Shown here in pieces: positions 54,962 to 62,972 of a stretch of 64,000 bases of DNA; the stretch's first letter is position 1, and every line of letters begins with the position of its first letter. The position numbers were made by a program, and so were the translations under genes. The DNA lies in assembly GCA_029202385.1 (NCBI GenBank), contig CP119314.1:1862501-1926500 (forward strand), read 5' to 3'. Source of the stretch: Candidatus Sphingomonas phytovorans. Lineage in GTDB: Bacteria > Pseudomonadota > Alphaproteobacteria > Sphingomonadales > Sphingomonadaceae. Under the pieces are notes generated by a model. That model was not told the origin of the DNA. It made no database searches and worked only from the letters and a program-made list of their open reading frames with translations.

Positions 54962-55741
54962 ATGGCTCGCCGCCGCCAGATCTACGAAGGCAAAGCCAAG
55001 ATCCTCTACGAGGGTCCCGAACCCGGCACGCTGATCCAGTATTTCAAGGACGATGCGACTGCGTTCAACGCCCAGAAAAAGGGCACGATCAGCGGCAAGG
55101 GCGTGCTCAACAACCGCATCTCCGAGCATATCTTCACCCTGCTCGGCCATATCGGCGTGCCGACTCATTTCATCCGCCGCCTAAACATGCGCGAGCAGCT
55201 GATCCGCCAGGTCGAGATCATCCCCGTCGAGGTGGTGATCCGCAACGTGGCGGCCGGATCGCTGTCGACGCGGCTCGGGATCGAGGAAGGCACTCAGCTG
55301 CCCCGCACGATCATCGAATATTATTACAAGGACGACGCGCTCGGCGATCCGATGATCACTGACGAGCATATCGCCGCGTTCGGCTGGGCGAGCCAGGAGG
55401 AGATGCACGACATCGCCGACCTCGCCATCCGCGTGAACGATTTCCTGTGCGGCCTGTTCGCCGGGATCGGCATTCGGCTGGTCGATTTCAAGCTCGAATT
55501 CGGTCGCATCTGGGACAATGACTATGCCCGGGTGATCCTTGCCGACGAGATCAGCCCCGATGGCTGCCGCCTGTGGGACATGGAAACCAACGAGAAGCTC
55601 GACAAGGACCGGTTCCGCCGCGATCTCGGCGGCGAGGTCGAGGCCTATCAGGAAGTCGCGCGCCGGCTCGGCCTGCTGCCCGAGGGCGCCGACGGCGCGG
55701 TGCTCGATCTCGAAAAGCACCGGCTGAGCAAGGGCAAATAA
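54962..55741 (+). CDS. purC: SAICAR synthetase
   Basis: A 259-residue enzyme joining aspartate to CAIR in purine synthesis. The N-terminus [34 protein letters not shown] carries the ATP-binding start of the fold. [24 protein letters not shown] and [34 protein letters not shown] are diagnostic. It is upstream of purS-purQ, with a small convergent gene between them. Confidence 0.96.
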   Translation: MARRRQIYEGKAKILYEGPEPGTLIQYFKDDATAFNAQKKGTISGKGVLNNRISEHIFTLLGHIGVPTHFIRRLNMREQLIRQVEIIPVEVVIRNVAAGSLSTRLGIEEGTQLPRTIIEYYYKDDALGDPMITDEHIAAFGWASQEEMHDIADLAIRVNDFLCGLFAGIGIRLVDFKLEFGRIWDNDYARVILADEISPDGCRLWDMETNEKLDKDRFRRDLGGEVEAYQEVARRLGLLPEGADGAVLDLEKHRLSKGK

Positions 55742-55781
55742 ACCCGATCGTGGCGGCCGCGCGATGCGTGGCCGCCATTCC

Positions 55782-55931
55782 TCAGCCTTTGACTCGATAA
55801 CCGCAGATAATGCCGAAGACATAGGCGCTGAACAGGGCGAGCTGGACTCGGCCACCCGCGTCGCTCCAGCCGAAATATTGCCCGCCGAACGCGAACAACG
55901 CGATGAACATGATCATTGCCAGCCCGGCCAT
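55782..55931 (-). CDS. 49-residue two-helix membrane peptide
   Basis: The frame from 55931 reads MAGLAMIMFIALFAFGGQYFGW, then SDAGGRVQLALFSAYVFGIICGYRVKG. It has two hydrophobic segments and a basic C-terminus. GGGAGG lies 7-8 bases before the ATG. It is convergent with purC and antisense to no known gene. The strong ribosome site and clear hydrophobicity support it. Function unknown. Confidence 0.55.
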   Translation of the reverse strand: MAGLAMIMFIALFAFGGQYFGWSDAGGRVQLALFSAYVFGIICGYRVKG

Positions 55932-56075
55932 TGCCCGACCTCCCCATGCCGCCCTGCCCAGCACAAGGCCTTGAGCTGGAGGCTGATACGACCGCGTAAA
56001 TTTTCCATGAAGCTTGCGGCAGGGCGCTGCGCTCGCCATAGGGGCGCCAACCAATCCCAAGCCCAGGAAACGCCC

Positions 56076-56306
56076 ATGAAGCTTCGCATCTTCGTCACGC
56101 TGAAGAACGGCGTGCTCGATCCGCAAGGCAAGGCGATCCACAAGGCGCTCGACGGTCTTGGCTTTGCCGGCATCAACGATGTCCGCGCCGGAAAGCTCAT
56201 CGAGCTCGACGTCGCTGACGACACCAGCGACGCAAGCATCGACGAGATGTGCCGCAAGCTGCTCGCCAACACCGTGATCGAGAACTATCGGGTTGAACGG
56301 GCATGA
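56076..56306 (+). CDS. purS: FGAM synthase subunit PurS
   Basis: A 76-residue small subunit that holds PurL and PurQ together in formylglycinamidine ribonucleotide synthesis. [30 protein letters not shown] and [13 protein letters not shown] are the family features. Its stop overlaps the purQ start by 4 bases. A longer frame to 55764 is not conserved. Confidence 0.93.
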   Translation: MKLRIFVTLKNGVLDPQGKAIHKALDGLGFAGINDVRAGKLIELDVADDTSDASIDEMCRKLLANTVIENYRVERA

Positions 56307-56971
56307 AGACAGCGGTCATCGTCTTTCCAGGCTCCAATTGCGATCGCGACATCGCCGTCGCGCTTGAAGCCATCACCGGGGTGAAACCGGCCATGGTGTG
56401 GCATGGCGAGACCAGCCTGCCCGACGGCGTCGGCCTGGTCGCGCTGCCCGGCGGCTTCTCCTATGGCGACTATCTTCGCTCCGGCGCGGTCGCGGCACGA
56501 TCGCCGATCATGCGCGCCGTGGTCGACGCGGCTGACGGCGGCCTCCCGGTGCTCGGCATCTGCAACGGCTTCCAGGTGCTGACCGAGGCAGGGCTGCTGC
56601 CGGGCGCGCTGATGCGCAACGAGGGACTCGATTTCGTCTGCCGCGACGTGGAACTGACCGTCGCCAACGCTCAGTCCGCCTTCACCAGCCGCTATGGCCA
56701 GGGCGAGACGATCACCGTTCCCGTGGCGCATCATGACGGCAATTATTTCGCCGACGCGGAAACGCTCGACCGCCTCGAAGGCGAAGGCCGAGTCGCCTTC
56801 CGCTATGCTGGCCAGGTCAACGGATCGGCGCGCAAGATTGCCGGCGTGCTCAACGCGGCCGGCAACGTGCTTGGCATGATGCCGCATCCCGAGCGCCGCA
56901 TCGAAGCGGCACATGGCGGCCTTGATGGCCGGCGGCTGTTCGAAGGGTTGCTCGAAACCGTCGGAGCCTGA
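56303..56971 (+). CDS. purQ: FGAM synthase glutaminase subunit PurQ
   Basis: A 222-residue class I glutamine amidotransferase. The nucleophile Cys is in [17 protein letters not shown] and the His/Glu dyad is in [22 protein letters not shown] at the N-terminus is typical. It provides ammonia to PurL. It overlaps purS, and no purL is present in this window. A structured noncoding region follows. Confidence 0.96.
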   Translation: MKTAVIVFPGSNCDRDIAVALEAITGVKPAMVWHGETSLPDGVGLVALPGGFSYGDYLRSGAVAARSPIMRAVVDAADGGLPVLGICNGFQVLTEAGLLPGALMRNEGLDFVCRDVELTVANAQSAFTSRYGQGETITVPVAHHDGNYFADAETLDRLEGEGRVAFRYAGQVNGSARKIAGVLNAAGNVLGMMPHPERRIEAAHGGLDGRRLFEGLLETVGA

Positions 56972-57093
56972 CCCGGACTTAGCCAAATAGGCTATTGCAC
57001 CGTGAGAGCCATGATGGCATAGTCGATTCATGGCTATGACCATTCCTTTTGCGCAACCGCGCCTCGCCAGCTGTCGACATTGACGCTCGCATA

Positions 57094-57119
57094 GTCGCGC
57101 ACCCCGCTCGGGGCGCGAC
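57094..57119. other. Strong hairpin downstream of purQ
   Basis: GTCGCG and CGCGAC flank CCCC and GGGG arms, making a strong GC stem-loop at about 57094-57119. No T-tract follows, so it is not a standard terminator. Earlier inverted repeats (TAGCC/GGCTA at 56980-56994 and AGCCATGA/TCATGGCT at 57007-57035) add further structure to this 240-base noncoding stretch after purQ. Confidence 0.5.
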
Positions 57120-57213
57120 ACAATAGGGATGTCCGTCTGACTGACGGGAGGCGCCGACAGCGCCCTCACCAGTCCCTGCCAGTGAAATCCCCAGAATTCT
57201 GCTGCCTTCAGGT

Positions 57214-57286
57214 GTGGCCGAACGCAATCCAGTGCGCGGCCGGTTTGTGATTCCGGTGACAGCGGGTGCAAATCCCGCCGGCCACC
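57214..57286 (+). tRNA. Divergent tRNA-His-like sequence (anticodon GTG)
   Basis: A 73-base cloverleaf-like region. The acceptor GTGGCCG/CGGCCAC is perfect (7 bp), the T stem GCGGG/CCCGC is perfect and the anticodon GTG is at 247-249 of 57000. It departs from normal tRNA at key places. Position 8 is A instead of U, the D loop ATCCAG lacks GG, the T loop is TGCAAAT instead of TTC-starting, and the lower anticodon pair is T-T. No G-1 is encoded (T at 57213), and the discriminator is C. CCA is not encoded. It is either a decayed tRNA-His or an unusual tRNA-like RNA. Confidence 0.5.
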
Positions 57287-57301
57287 CCTGAGGGCAGCAG
57301 T

Positions 57302-57372
57302 GTCCGGGTGGCGAATGGGAACGCGACGGATTGCAAATCCGCGATGAGCCGGTTCGATTCCGGCTTCGGACT
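57302..57372 (+). tRNA. tRNA-Cys (anticodon GCA), divergent
   Basis: A 71-base tRNA with acceptor GTCCGGG/TTCGGAC (two G-U), D stem GCG/CGC with a GGG-containing loop and U8. The anticodon loop is TTGCAAA and the T arm GCCGG-TTCGATT-CCGGC is canonical. The discriminator is U, the Cys identity base. A26-C mismatch occurs at the top of the anticodon stem. The CCA is not encoded (TCCC follows). The D loop is short, as is common for tRNA-Cys. It is 15 bases after the tRNA-His-like sequence and may be functional. Confidence 0.75.
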
Positions 57373-57683
57373 CCCTCGTCCATTGAACCCATATGGTTAT
57401 ATTTTCCCCAACGGTGAAGCACGCCTCAACGCTCCGACGGTGATGGGGTCTCTTTTCCTTGCACCCCTGCGGACCCGGCCCGGAAGCTGACATATCGAGA
57501 TGCAACCTAAACGGCTCAATACCGCCCTCTCATCCCGGATTCCAACTTGCTGATTGGATCGGGTGGGATACCCTCCGCTCTTCATTTTACCCGCGCGAGT
57601 CGCCGGAGCCGTAACTTCCGCCCTGGGGGCCCTTAAAGGCCACCACTGATTGCAAGATTCATTGCGATGGAGGGACAAAAGCG
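57373..57683. other. Noncoding interval before the eCIS-core gene
   Basis: These 311 bases contain no supported gene. A run of open frame on the minus strand (56979-57422) overlaps the tRNAs and has no ribosome site. GGAGGGACAAAAGCG at the end is the ribosome site of the next gene. No clear promoter boxes were found. Composition here is less GC-rich than in the housekeeping regions. Confidence 0.55.
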
Positions 57684-59804
57684 ATGCAGGAAACAGCGCA
57701 CAAGCCCGGCCCGTCATCACTCGTCGCGCAGCGGCAGGGCTGCAGCGCCTGCCTCGAAGAAGCGGCGCAACTGTCGGGTGGTCAGCAAGGCTATCTGGCG
57801 CAGCTCTCGGAACAGATCAACGGCCGTCCGGGCGTACAGGCCGCGGCGCAATTACGGGCAGAGACCAACGCCAGCCCCCGGGTCCAGGCACTCTCCGCCA
57901 TGATCGGCAGGCCAATCCAGCGCGCGGAAAAGCCAGCCAACCGCACCGGCCTGCCCGACACTCTCAAGGCAGGTGTCGAATCTCTCTCCGGGGTTTCGCT
58001 GGACAACGTCAACGTCCACTACAATTCCGACAAGCCGGCCCAGCTCAACGCTCATGCCTATGCCCAGGGCACCGACATCCATGTCGCCCCCGGCCAGGAA
58101 CGGCATTTGCCGCATGAGGCATGGCATGTCGTGCAGCAGGCCCAGGGACGCGTCCAGCCGACGATGCAGATGAAAGGCGACGTCCCGGTCAATGATGACG
58201 AAGGCCTTGAGCAAGAGGCCGACACGATGGGGAACAAGGCCGCCAGCATGCCAGGCATCCCGAGTGCGGCCGAGGGGATCGAGCCTCCGTCCACCGGCAC
58301 GCAGTTGCGCGCAACGGCTCCCACTAGCACTCCTGCCGTACAACGCAGGATGGGGCTTGAGCTTGAATTTCCCATCCCGGTGGACGGATTGGGCCATCTG
58401 AGCGAGGCCCAGCAAGCTGCCCTCAGAAGACCTTTGCCCGACGAGGAACGATCAGCCCTGCAAGAGGGCGCGCTTCTGGACAAGGATCTGACCATGATGG
58501 AGGGTGACGGTTACGTCATCCGACCGGACCATCAGGGAAGCAGGCTTGCCCCCCTGATGGGGGAAACCCCGGCACAAGCGCTGTCCACCAATATAACCGA
58601 GTTCATCTTCGATCCGCCCGTCGAGGAGATGCACGAAGTATCGACCGTTCTGGACAACATCTTCGACATGGTGGACGCGATTGGCGGCATCACCAACGAC
58701 CTGACCAGCCGTGGCCAGCTCAACGGCGCCTATTATGTCGGACCGATCAATACCGGCGGGATAAAGCCCGACGCCTTGAAGCTGGAAGCCAGCTCGATGC
58801 AGATCAATTTCGGTATCGAAACCCAGAAGATACCCGATCTCTTCATGTCTTACGCAAGATCCACCGATCTTTCGGAAGAACATGCGAGGGAAGTCTTCGG
58901 CGTCGCGAATGGAGACAGAGCCGCGGAAATTGCACAGATTTATCGCGAAGCCCTGGTGCGGGCGGCAACCATCTCGGCCCATGTGGAGGAGGTGTTTCGC
59001 GAACACGAAAGCGTGCGGGCGGCGACCCCATTGCGGGGTATCCGGGGAATATTGGCGGTACAGGCACTTTACCTGATCATGGGCAGCATACCGGAGGAAG
59101 ACAGATTTGGGGGCACGGTCAAGAATTTTACCCCGCTCCTGATGAAGAGTTCGCTGAGCTGGATCGCTGACTATTCCCTTACCCCCGAAGAGCAGCGGCT
59201 CTATGCGGAGCATAAGAAAATGCTTCTTACATTGTTGATCAGCGCCTGTGGCGGACGCTCAGGAGACGCCACCCCGTCCGATCTGCTGGTCGTGGGCGAC
59301 AAAGGGGCCAGGACAGGGATCACCATTGAAGACCTGCTCACGCCAAAACTGGACGGACCCTTTGTGGTTCCAGGTGCCGGCATCCGGCCCGATTCAGTCG
59401 GCAACCCCCGCTCTCGCGACGACCCCAGCTTACGCCCGGAGGATCATGAAGACCGCCTGCCCCTTCCCGAATATCTGACGGCCCCGCAGCGGGCACCCAC
59501 CCGGGAAGAAATAGCGCAATATGGCCAGAGGACAGCCGAGTTGCTGGCCCCGCGCACGGTCGAGCCCACCGAACAGGCCCAGAGAATCGAGGCCGAGCAC
59601 AGCCAGCGGCGAAACCGGCGCCGGGGCGGCGTATTTGAAACGCGCATCGCCAGCGGGAATTTCTCCCGCTCGGAGGCCAAGAGCAGAGCCAGGGAAATGT
59701 TCCTGCGCGTAGCCATCCTGCACGGACTGGACGACAAGGACCTGATGACACCCGAAGGACAGACCGACCGCGCCAAACACGAACTCGGACAGGAAGGACT
59801 CTAA
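57684..59804 (+). CDS. eCIS-core (DUF4157) domain protein with possible C-terminal toxin region
   Basis: A 706-residue protein without a signal peptide. An N-terminal spacer (1-85) precedes a DUF4157/eCIS-core domain (about 88-185). Its key features are [44 protein letters not shown] and [23 protein letters not shown], with the HEAWH metalloprotease-like motif at 144-148 and Glu178 in LEQEAD. Residues 220-400 contain [16 protein letters not shown] and SMQINFGIE, a pattern I associate loosely with amidoligase-like folds. Further helices and a basic RRNRRRGG tail follow. DUF4157 proteins are often cargo or effectors of contractile injection systems or polymorphic toxins. GGAGGG lies 9 bases before the ATG. 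No injection-system genes are in the window. Confidence 0.8.
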   Translation: MQETAHKPGPSSLVAQRQGCSACLEEAAQLSGGQQGYLAQLSEQINGRPGVQAAAQLRAETNASPRVQALSAMIGRPIQRAEKPANRTGLPDTLKAGVESLSGVSLDNVNVHYNSDKPAQLNAHAYAQGTDIHVAPGQERHLPHEAWHVVQQAQGRVQPTMQMKGDVPVNDDEGLEQEADTMGNKAASMPGIPSAAEGIEPPSTGTQLRATAPTSTPAVQRRMGLELEFPIPVDGLGHLSEAQQAALRRPLPDEERSALQEGALLDKDLTMMEGDGYVIRPDHQGSRLAPLMGETPAQALSTNITEFIFDPPVEEMHEVSTVLDNIFDMVDAIGGITNDLTSRGQLNGAYYVGPINTGGIKPDALKLEASSMQINFGIETQKIPDLFMSYARSTDLSEEHAREVFGVANGDRAAEIAQIYREALVRAATISAHVEEVFREHESVRAATPLRGIRGILAVQALYLIMGSIPEEDRFGGTVKNFTPLLMKSSLSWIADYSLTPEEQRLYAEHKKMLLTLLISACGGRSGDATPSDLLVVGDKGARTGITIEDLLTPKLDGPFVVPGAGIRPDSVGNPRSRDDPSLRPEDHEDRLPLPEYLTAPQRAPTREEIAQYGQRTAELLAPRTVEPTEQAQRIEAEHSQRRNRRRGGVFETRIASGNFSRSEAKSRAREMFLRVAILHGLDDKDLMTPEGQTDRAKHELGQEGL

Positions 59805-59833
59805 ACCCGAAGGCGACCTCTCGCCCCCTGCGT

Positions 59834-60166
59834 TCACCCGCCCCGACGAAACAATGTGGTACAACGCGCCGCCAGGGTAATCACGGCCGGCCAGAGGATC
59901 GTATTCCAGATATCGTGCCAGTTCGCCGCAAGATCGAACTTCCGATGGAGGACATAGACGTCGCGCATGTCCCATAGTTCGCCGGCCAGGGCGGCCACCG
60001 CAACGACGGTCAGCGGAATCCAGTCGCCCACTCTTCGCCTGAGCAATTGCGCCGCGACGAGCAGGATCAGCAACCCGATATAGACGTGGAGCGCGTCCTT
60101 CGAGAGACCGGTATGAGTGGTCAGCCAGAGCTTGCCGGTCTGAAAGACGCTGAGATGATCAAACAC
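59834..60166 (-). CDS. Small membrane protein downstream of the queuosine transporter
   Basis: A 110-residue protein with two or three hydrophobic helices (LHVYIGLLILLVAAQLLRR, DWIPLTVVAVAALAGELWD, ILWPAVITLAARCTTLF). It has an Asp/His-rich loop. GTG at 60166 overlaps the transporter stop by 8 bases, suggesting coupling. No family is recognised with confidence. It is convergent with the eCIS-core gene, 29 bases away. Confidence 0.65.
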   Translation of the reverse strand: MFDHLSVFQTGKLWLTTHTGLSKDALHVYIGLLILLVAAQLLRRRVGDWIPLTVVAVAALAGELWDMRDVYVLHRKFDLAANWHDIWNTILWPAVITLAARCTTLFRRGG

Positions 60167-60902
60167 GCGCTTTGAACGGCGTGAAATCGGTGCCGTCGTC
60201 GAACACATCGACGCCTTCGCGGCGTTTCAGGAAATTGACGACGAGATAGGTGAGCGGCGTCAGCAGCACCTCCCACGACACCTTCAGCACCCATTGAGTA
60301 ACAAGCACTTTCAGCACCAGATCGTTGGTCCAGCCGACCGCGCCGATAAAGGCGAGCGGGTAGAAGATGAGGCTGTCCACCCCTTCCCCCGCGATCGTCG
60401 AGCCGATCGTCCGCGTCCAGAGATGCCTGCCCTGAGTCCATATCTTCATGCGCGCCAGGACATAGGAATTGACGAACTCACCCGCCCAGAAGGCGATCAT
60501 CGACGCTAACACGATGCGCGGCACCTGGCCGAAGATCGTCTCGTACGCAGCCTGGTTCTTCCAGTCGGGTGATGGCGGCAGCGCGACGACGACCCAGGAC
60601 ATGAACGCCATGAACGCGACCGCGACGAAGCCCGCCCAGATCACGCGACGGGCACGGGCATAGCCATAGACCTCGGTCAGCACATCGCCGATGACATAGC
60701 TGATCGGGAAGAACAGGATGCCGGCGCCGAACGGCCACAGGCCGATGCCGGGCAGGTTCACCACCGCGACCTTGCCCGCACCGAGTACATTGGACAGCAG
60801 GATGATCGCGACGAACGCGGCCATCACAAAATCATAATAGCGGAACTGCCCGCCGGCGACATCCGCCGCGCTGACGGCCCTCACCCCGTTTCCTTCCGCC
60901 AT
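60159..60902 (-). CDS. yhhQ: Queuosine precursor (preQ0/preQ1) transporter
   Basis: A 247-residue VUT-family membrane protein with about six helices. Signatures include AAFVAIILLSNVLGAGKVAVV, FPISYVIGDVLTEVYGYARARRVIWAGF and AGEGVDSLIFYPLAFIGA, in order. YhhQ imports 7-deazaguanine queuosine precursors. The window also has queC and queE for de novo synthesis, so the cell appears able to make and import precursor. It is upstream of the small membrane gene. Confidence 0.88.
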   Translation of the reverse strand: MAEGNGVRAVSAADVAGGQFRYYDFVMAAFVAIILLSNVLGAGKVAVVNLPGIGLWPFGAGILFFPISYVIGDVLTEVYGYARARRVIWAGFVAVAFMAFMSWVVVALPPSPDWKNQAAYETIFGQVPRIVLASMIAFWAGEFVNSYVLARMKIWTQGRHLWTRTIGSTIAGEGVDSLIFYPLAFIGAVGWTNDLVLKVLVTQWVLKVSWEVLLTPLTYLVVNFLKRREGVDVFDDGTDFTPFKARV

Positions 60903-60984
60903 GCCGGTCCCCCAAGGTTCTTACGAGTATTTTATGAAGCCGGTTTCGTCCCCGCGCAATCCGCGCTAATCCCCGCGCCATCGC

Positions 60985-61061
60985 GCGCCCGTAGCTCAGT
61001 TGGATAGAGCACGAGACTTCTAATCTTGAGGCCGCAGGTTCGACTCCTGCCGGGCGCGCCA
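60985..61061 (+). tRNA. tRNA-Arg (anticodon TCT)
   Basis: A standard 77-base tRNA with an encoded CCA. Acceptor GCGCCCG/CGGGCGC, D arm GCTC-AGTTGGATA-GAGC, anticodon arm CGAGA-CTTCTAA-TCTTG with anticodon TCT, and T arm GCAGG-TTCGACT-CCTGC. Discriminator G. It reads AGA codons. Confidence 0.97.
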
Positions 61062-61187
61062 GATCCCCCCTTTCCCTGCCGCTTTCCGTCCCGGCGGCAA
61101 AGCGGCCGACCTCCATACCCTGGAACTCCGGTTTCCTCCTGCTGGATCGGGGAGGACTCGCAGGGGCATGGAGATCGGCCGAAAGGC

Positions 61188-61706
61188 TTAGCGAATGCGC
61201 CTGAAGTGAAAGTTGCGCACGAAAGGCGCGCCTGTATTGTCGACGTTGGCGGCGGATTCGGTCATTTCCTTGCCATCGGCCGAAATGGCGTAGACTCGCA
61301 CCGCCCCCAGGGTCTTGTTCTTGGACAGGCCCATGACGAGCACATTGGGAGCCGGCGAATTCATCGCGGCGCTGTCAGCTTCACTGGTATCGCCTTCGCC
61401 CGGCGCCATCTTGCCGTCGCGTCGATACTGGACCGCCATATGCCTGACGCTGTCGTCCGGCGCGGTGATGTCGATCTTCGTCCGCCACTGGCCCGAGCCG
61501 ACATCGTCGAATGTATAGATCACCCGCTTCGGGGGCGGCCCATAGCTATCAGGCATCCGCGTCAGGTCCAGTTCCCATTCACCAAGGAAGGGCGACCGCT
61601 CGGCAGCCGAAGGAGCCGACTGCGCACTGGCAGGCCCGCCGACGAACAGGGCCGCCACGGCAGCCTGGAGGAACCATGGTCCGAAGCGTGGATATGAGTA
61701 CGGCAT
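61188..61706 (-). CDS. Exported protein of unknown function
   Basis: A 172-residue protein with a signal peptide (FLQAAVAALFVGGPASAQS). The mature domain has GEWELDLTRMPDSYGPPPKRVIYTFDD, KIDITAPDDSVRHMAVQYRRDGK and VRVYAISADGKEMTESAANV. The strand pattern suggests a small lipocalin-like beta-barrel, but no family name is assigned. It is followed at some distance by tRNA-Arg on the opposite strand. Confidence 0.72.
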   Translation of the reverse strand: MPYSYPRFGPWFLQAAVAALFVGGPASAQSAPSAAERSPFLGEWELDLTRMPDSYGPPPKRVIYTFDDVGSGQWRTKIDITAPDDSVRHMAVQYRRDGKMAPGEGDTSEADSAAMNSPAPNVLVMGLSKNKTLGAVRVYAISADGKEMTESAANVDNTGAPFVRNFHFRRIR

Positions 61707-61854
61707 GTGACGTCTCCCTTGTTTCGAGGCGCGGCCTCGGCGTTGACTTTCCCGCGATCATTCGCGTCGCGTCGCGGCACCGCTTGCAGGCGCACGGGCT
61801 CGATCTCCGGGGCGGTGCTCCCGAAGTTCCGGCAAACAAAAGCGGCTGGAATAT

Positions 61855-62499
61855 CTACCCGGGCTGTTCGCTGGCGGCCGCGGGGAATAGCTGGGCGTGC
61901 CACCGCGCCACCATCGAGACGGTTGCAAGCTCGATCGTCAGCACAGCCCCCTGGAGCAGCGCCTGGGTACCGTTGAGGAAGAGCACGCTCATGAAGAGGA
62001 TAAGCGTCGCGGCGGCGGCCGCCATGAACATTGCCAGGCGCGTGACACCGCTCCAGTCGCGTTCAAGCATCAGCCAGGCGATGCGAAGATGCCCGAGGCC
62101 AATCAACAACTGAAGAAACGCAAGCGAGGGGATGGCGGCCTGATAGACCCCACGCAGAAGGGCTTCATGCGCGCCGCCTTCAAGCAGCGCGCCGGAAAGC
62201 CCGCGCTGTCCCGGATAGAGATAGGGCAGTCCGAGCAGCGCGCATCCGATCTGAAGCGCGGCCATCGGGATCATCAGGCCGAGTACCAGCGCGTAGCTCG
62301 TCAGGACAAAGCGGCCTTGTTCCCGCGTCAGCAACTCGCGCCAGGCCGCCACCAGGCAGCCGGTCGCGAACAGCAGCGGTTTTCCTTCCACGATCGCTGT
62401 CTCGAACTCGATGCGCATCGCCGCCGACCATTCGCGCCGGCTCTCGTCAAGGCAACATGCGGCCAGGGCCATCACGGCGCGCGCTACAGCGGTCTTCAT
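61855..62499 (-). CDS. Membrane protein paired with a PadR regulator
   Basis: A 214-residue protein with several hydrophobic helices (FVLTSYALVLGLMIPMAALQIGCALLG, AAIPSLAFLQLLIGLGHL, LAMFMAAAAATLILFMSVLFL, LLQGAVLTIELATVSMVA). It resembles membrane partners often encoded after PadR regulators in sphingomonads. It overlaps the padR stop by 4 bases (ATGA), so the regulator and membrane protein are made together. Confidence 0.75.
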   Translation of the reverse strand: MKTAVARAVMALAACCLDESRREWSAAMRIEFETAIVEGKPLLFATGCLVAAWRELLTREQGRFVLTSYALVLGLMIPMAALQIGCALLGLPYLYPGQRGLSGALLEGGAHEALLRGVYQAAIPSLAFLQLLIGLGHLRIAWLMLERDWSGVTRLAMFMAAAAATLILFMSVLFLNGTQALLQGAVLTIELATVSMVARWHAQLFPAAASEQPG

Positions 62500-62798
62500 G
62501 CCAGCGCCCTTCCCGATGGAAGAGTCTCGCCGTCATCGGGCATCTCCAGCGCGAGCGCCAAGCCAGCCGCGGTCAATCGGTAGGCGTGCCGGGCAGGCCG
62601 GCCAGGCTGCGCCGGCTCGCGCCACTCGGCCTCGACGAGCCCCTGGTCGGTCATCCGCATCAACAAGGGATAGAGCGTTCCGGACAAGAGGCCGGTCTCC
62701 TTCATGAGATCATATCCATGCCGCCATTGCTCTCGCTGCCCTGACAGCGAATCGAGGAGGATGCGCATCTGCTTCGACGGTTGTCGTTTTCGGGCCAT
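62496..62798 (-). CDS. PadR-family transcriptional regulator
   Basis: A 100-residue PadR winged-helix protein (RILLDSLSGQREQWRHGYDLMKETGLLSGTLYPLLMRMTDQGLVEAEWREPAQPGRPARHAYRLTAAG). The helix-turn-helix and wing are complete, and the C-terminal dimerisation helix is short (subfamily 2 type). The ATACAACATATGTAG sequence at 62805-62820 in its own promoter is a likely operator (ACAT...ATGT). It is first in the padR-membrane protein pair. Confidence 0.88.
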   Translation of the reverse strand: MARKRQPSKQMRILLDSLSGQREQWRHGYDLMKETGLLSGTLYPLLMRMTDQGLVEAEWREPAQPGRPARHAYRLTAAGLALALEMPDDGETLPSGRALA

Positions 62799-62804
62799 GG
62801 CTCA

Positions 62805-62820
62805 ATACAACATATGTAGA
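62805..62820. promoter_or_regulatory. Candidate PadR operator
   Basis: ACATATGT, with outer TACA/TGTAG-like flanks, lies 7-22 bases upstream of the padR start and overlaps the expected -10 region. PadR proteins commonly bind ATGT-N8-ACAT-like palindromes, so autorepression is plausible. Confidence 0.45.
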
Positions 62821-62972
62821 TTTAAGAGTCAAACCGGGTCGCGCGATGGGACCCGAACGACCCTGGGCGCGCCAGCAGCTATGGCGCGCAACATGTCCTT
62901 TCCGCATTCTTCGCCGAGAGCATGGAGCGCGGCAGCAGAACCCTGTCCGCGCGGCGGCCCGAAAGCCGGCAG

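Noticed and set aside
56979..57422. A 147-codon minus-strand ORF covering both tRNA-like sequences
   Set aside because: It runs antisense through the tRNA stems, has no ribosome site, and its composition is random-looking.
62820..62972. A RiPP precursor peptide for the SPASM enzyme, including a 14-codon frame ending in TCCAP
   Set aside because: The frames are too short or overlap padR antisense, have no ribosome site, and lack a leader-like region.
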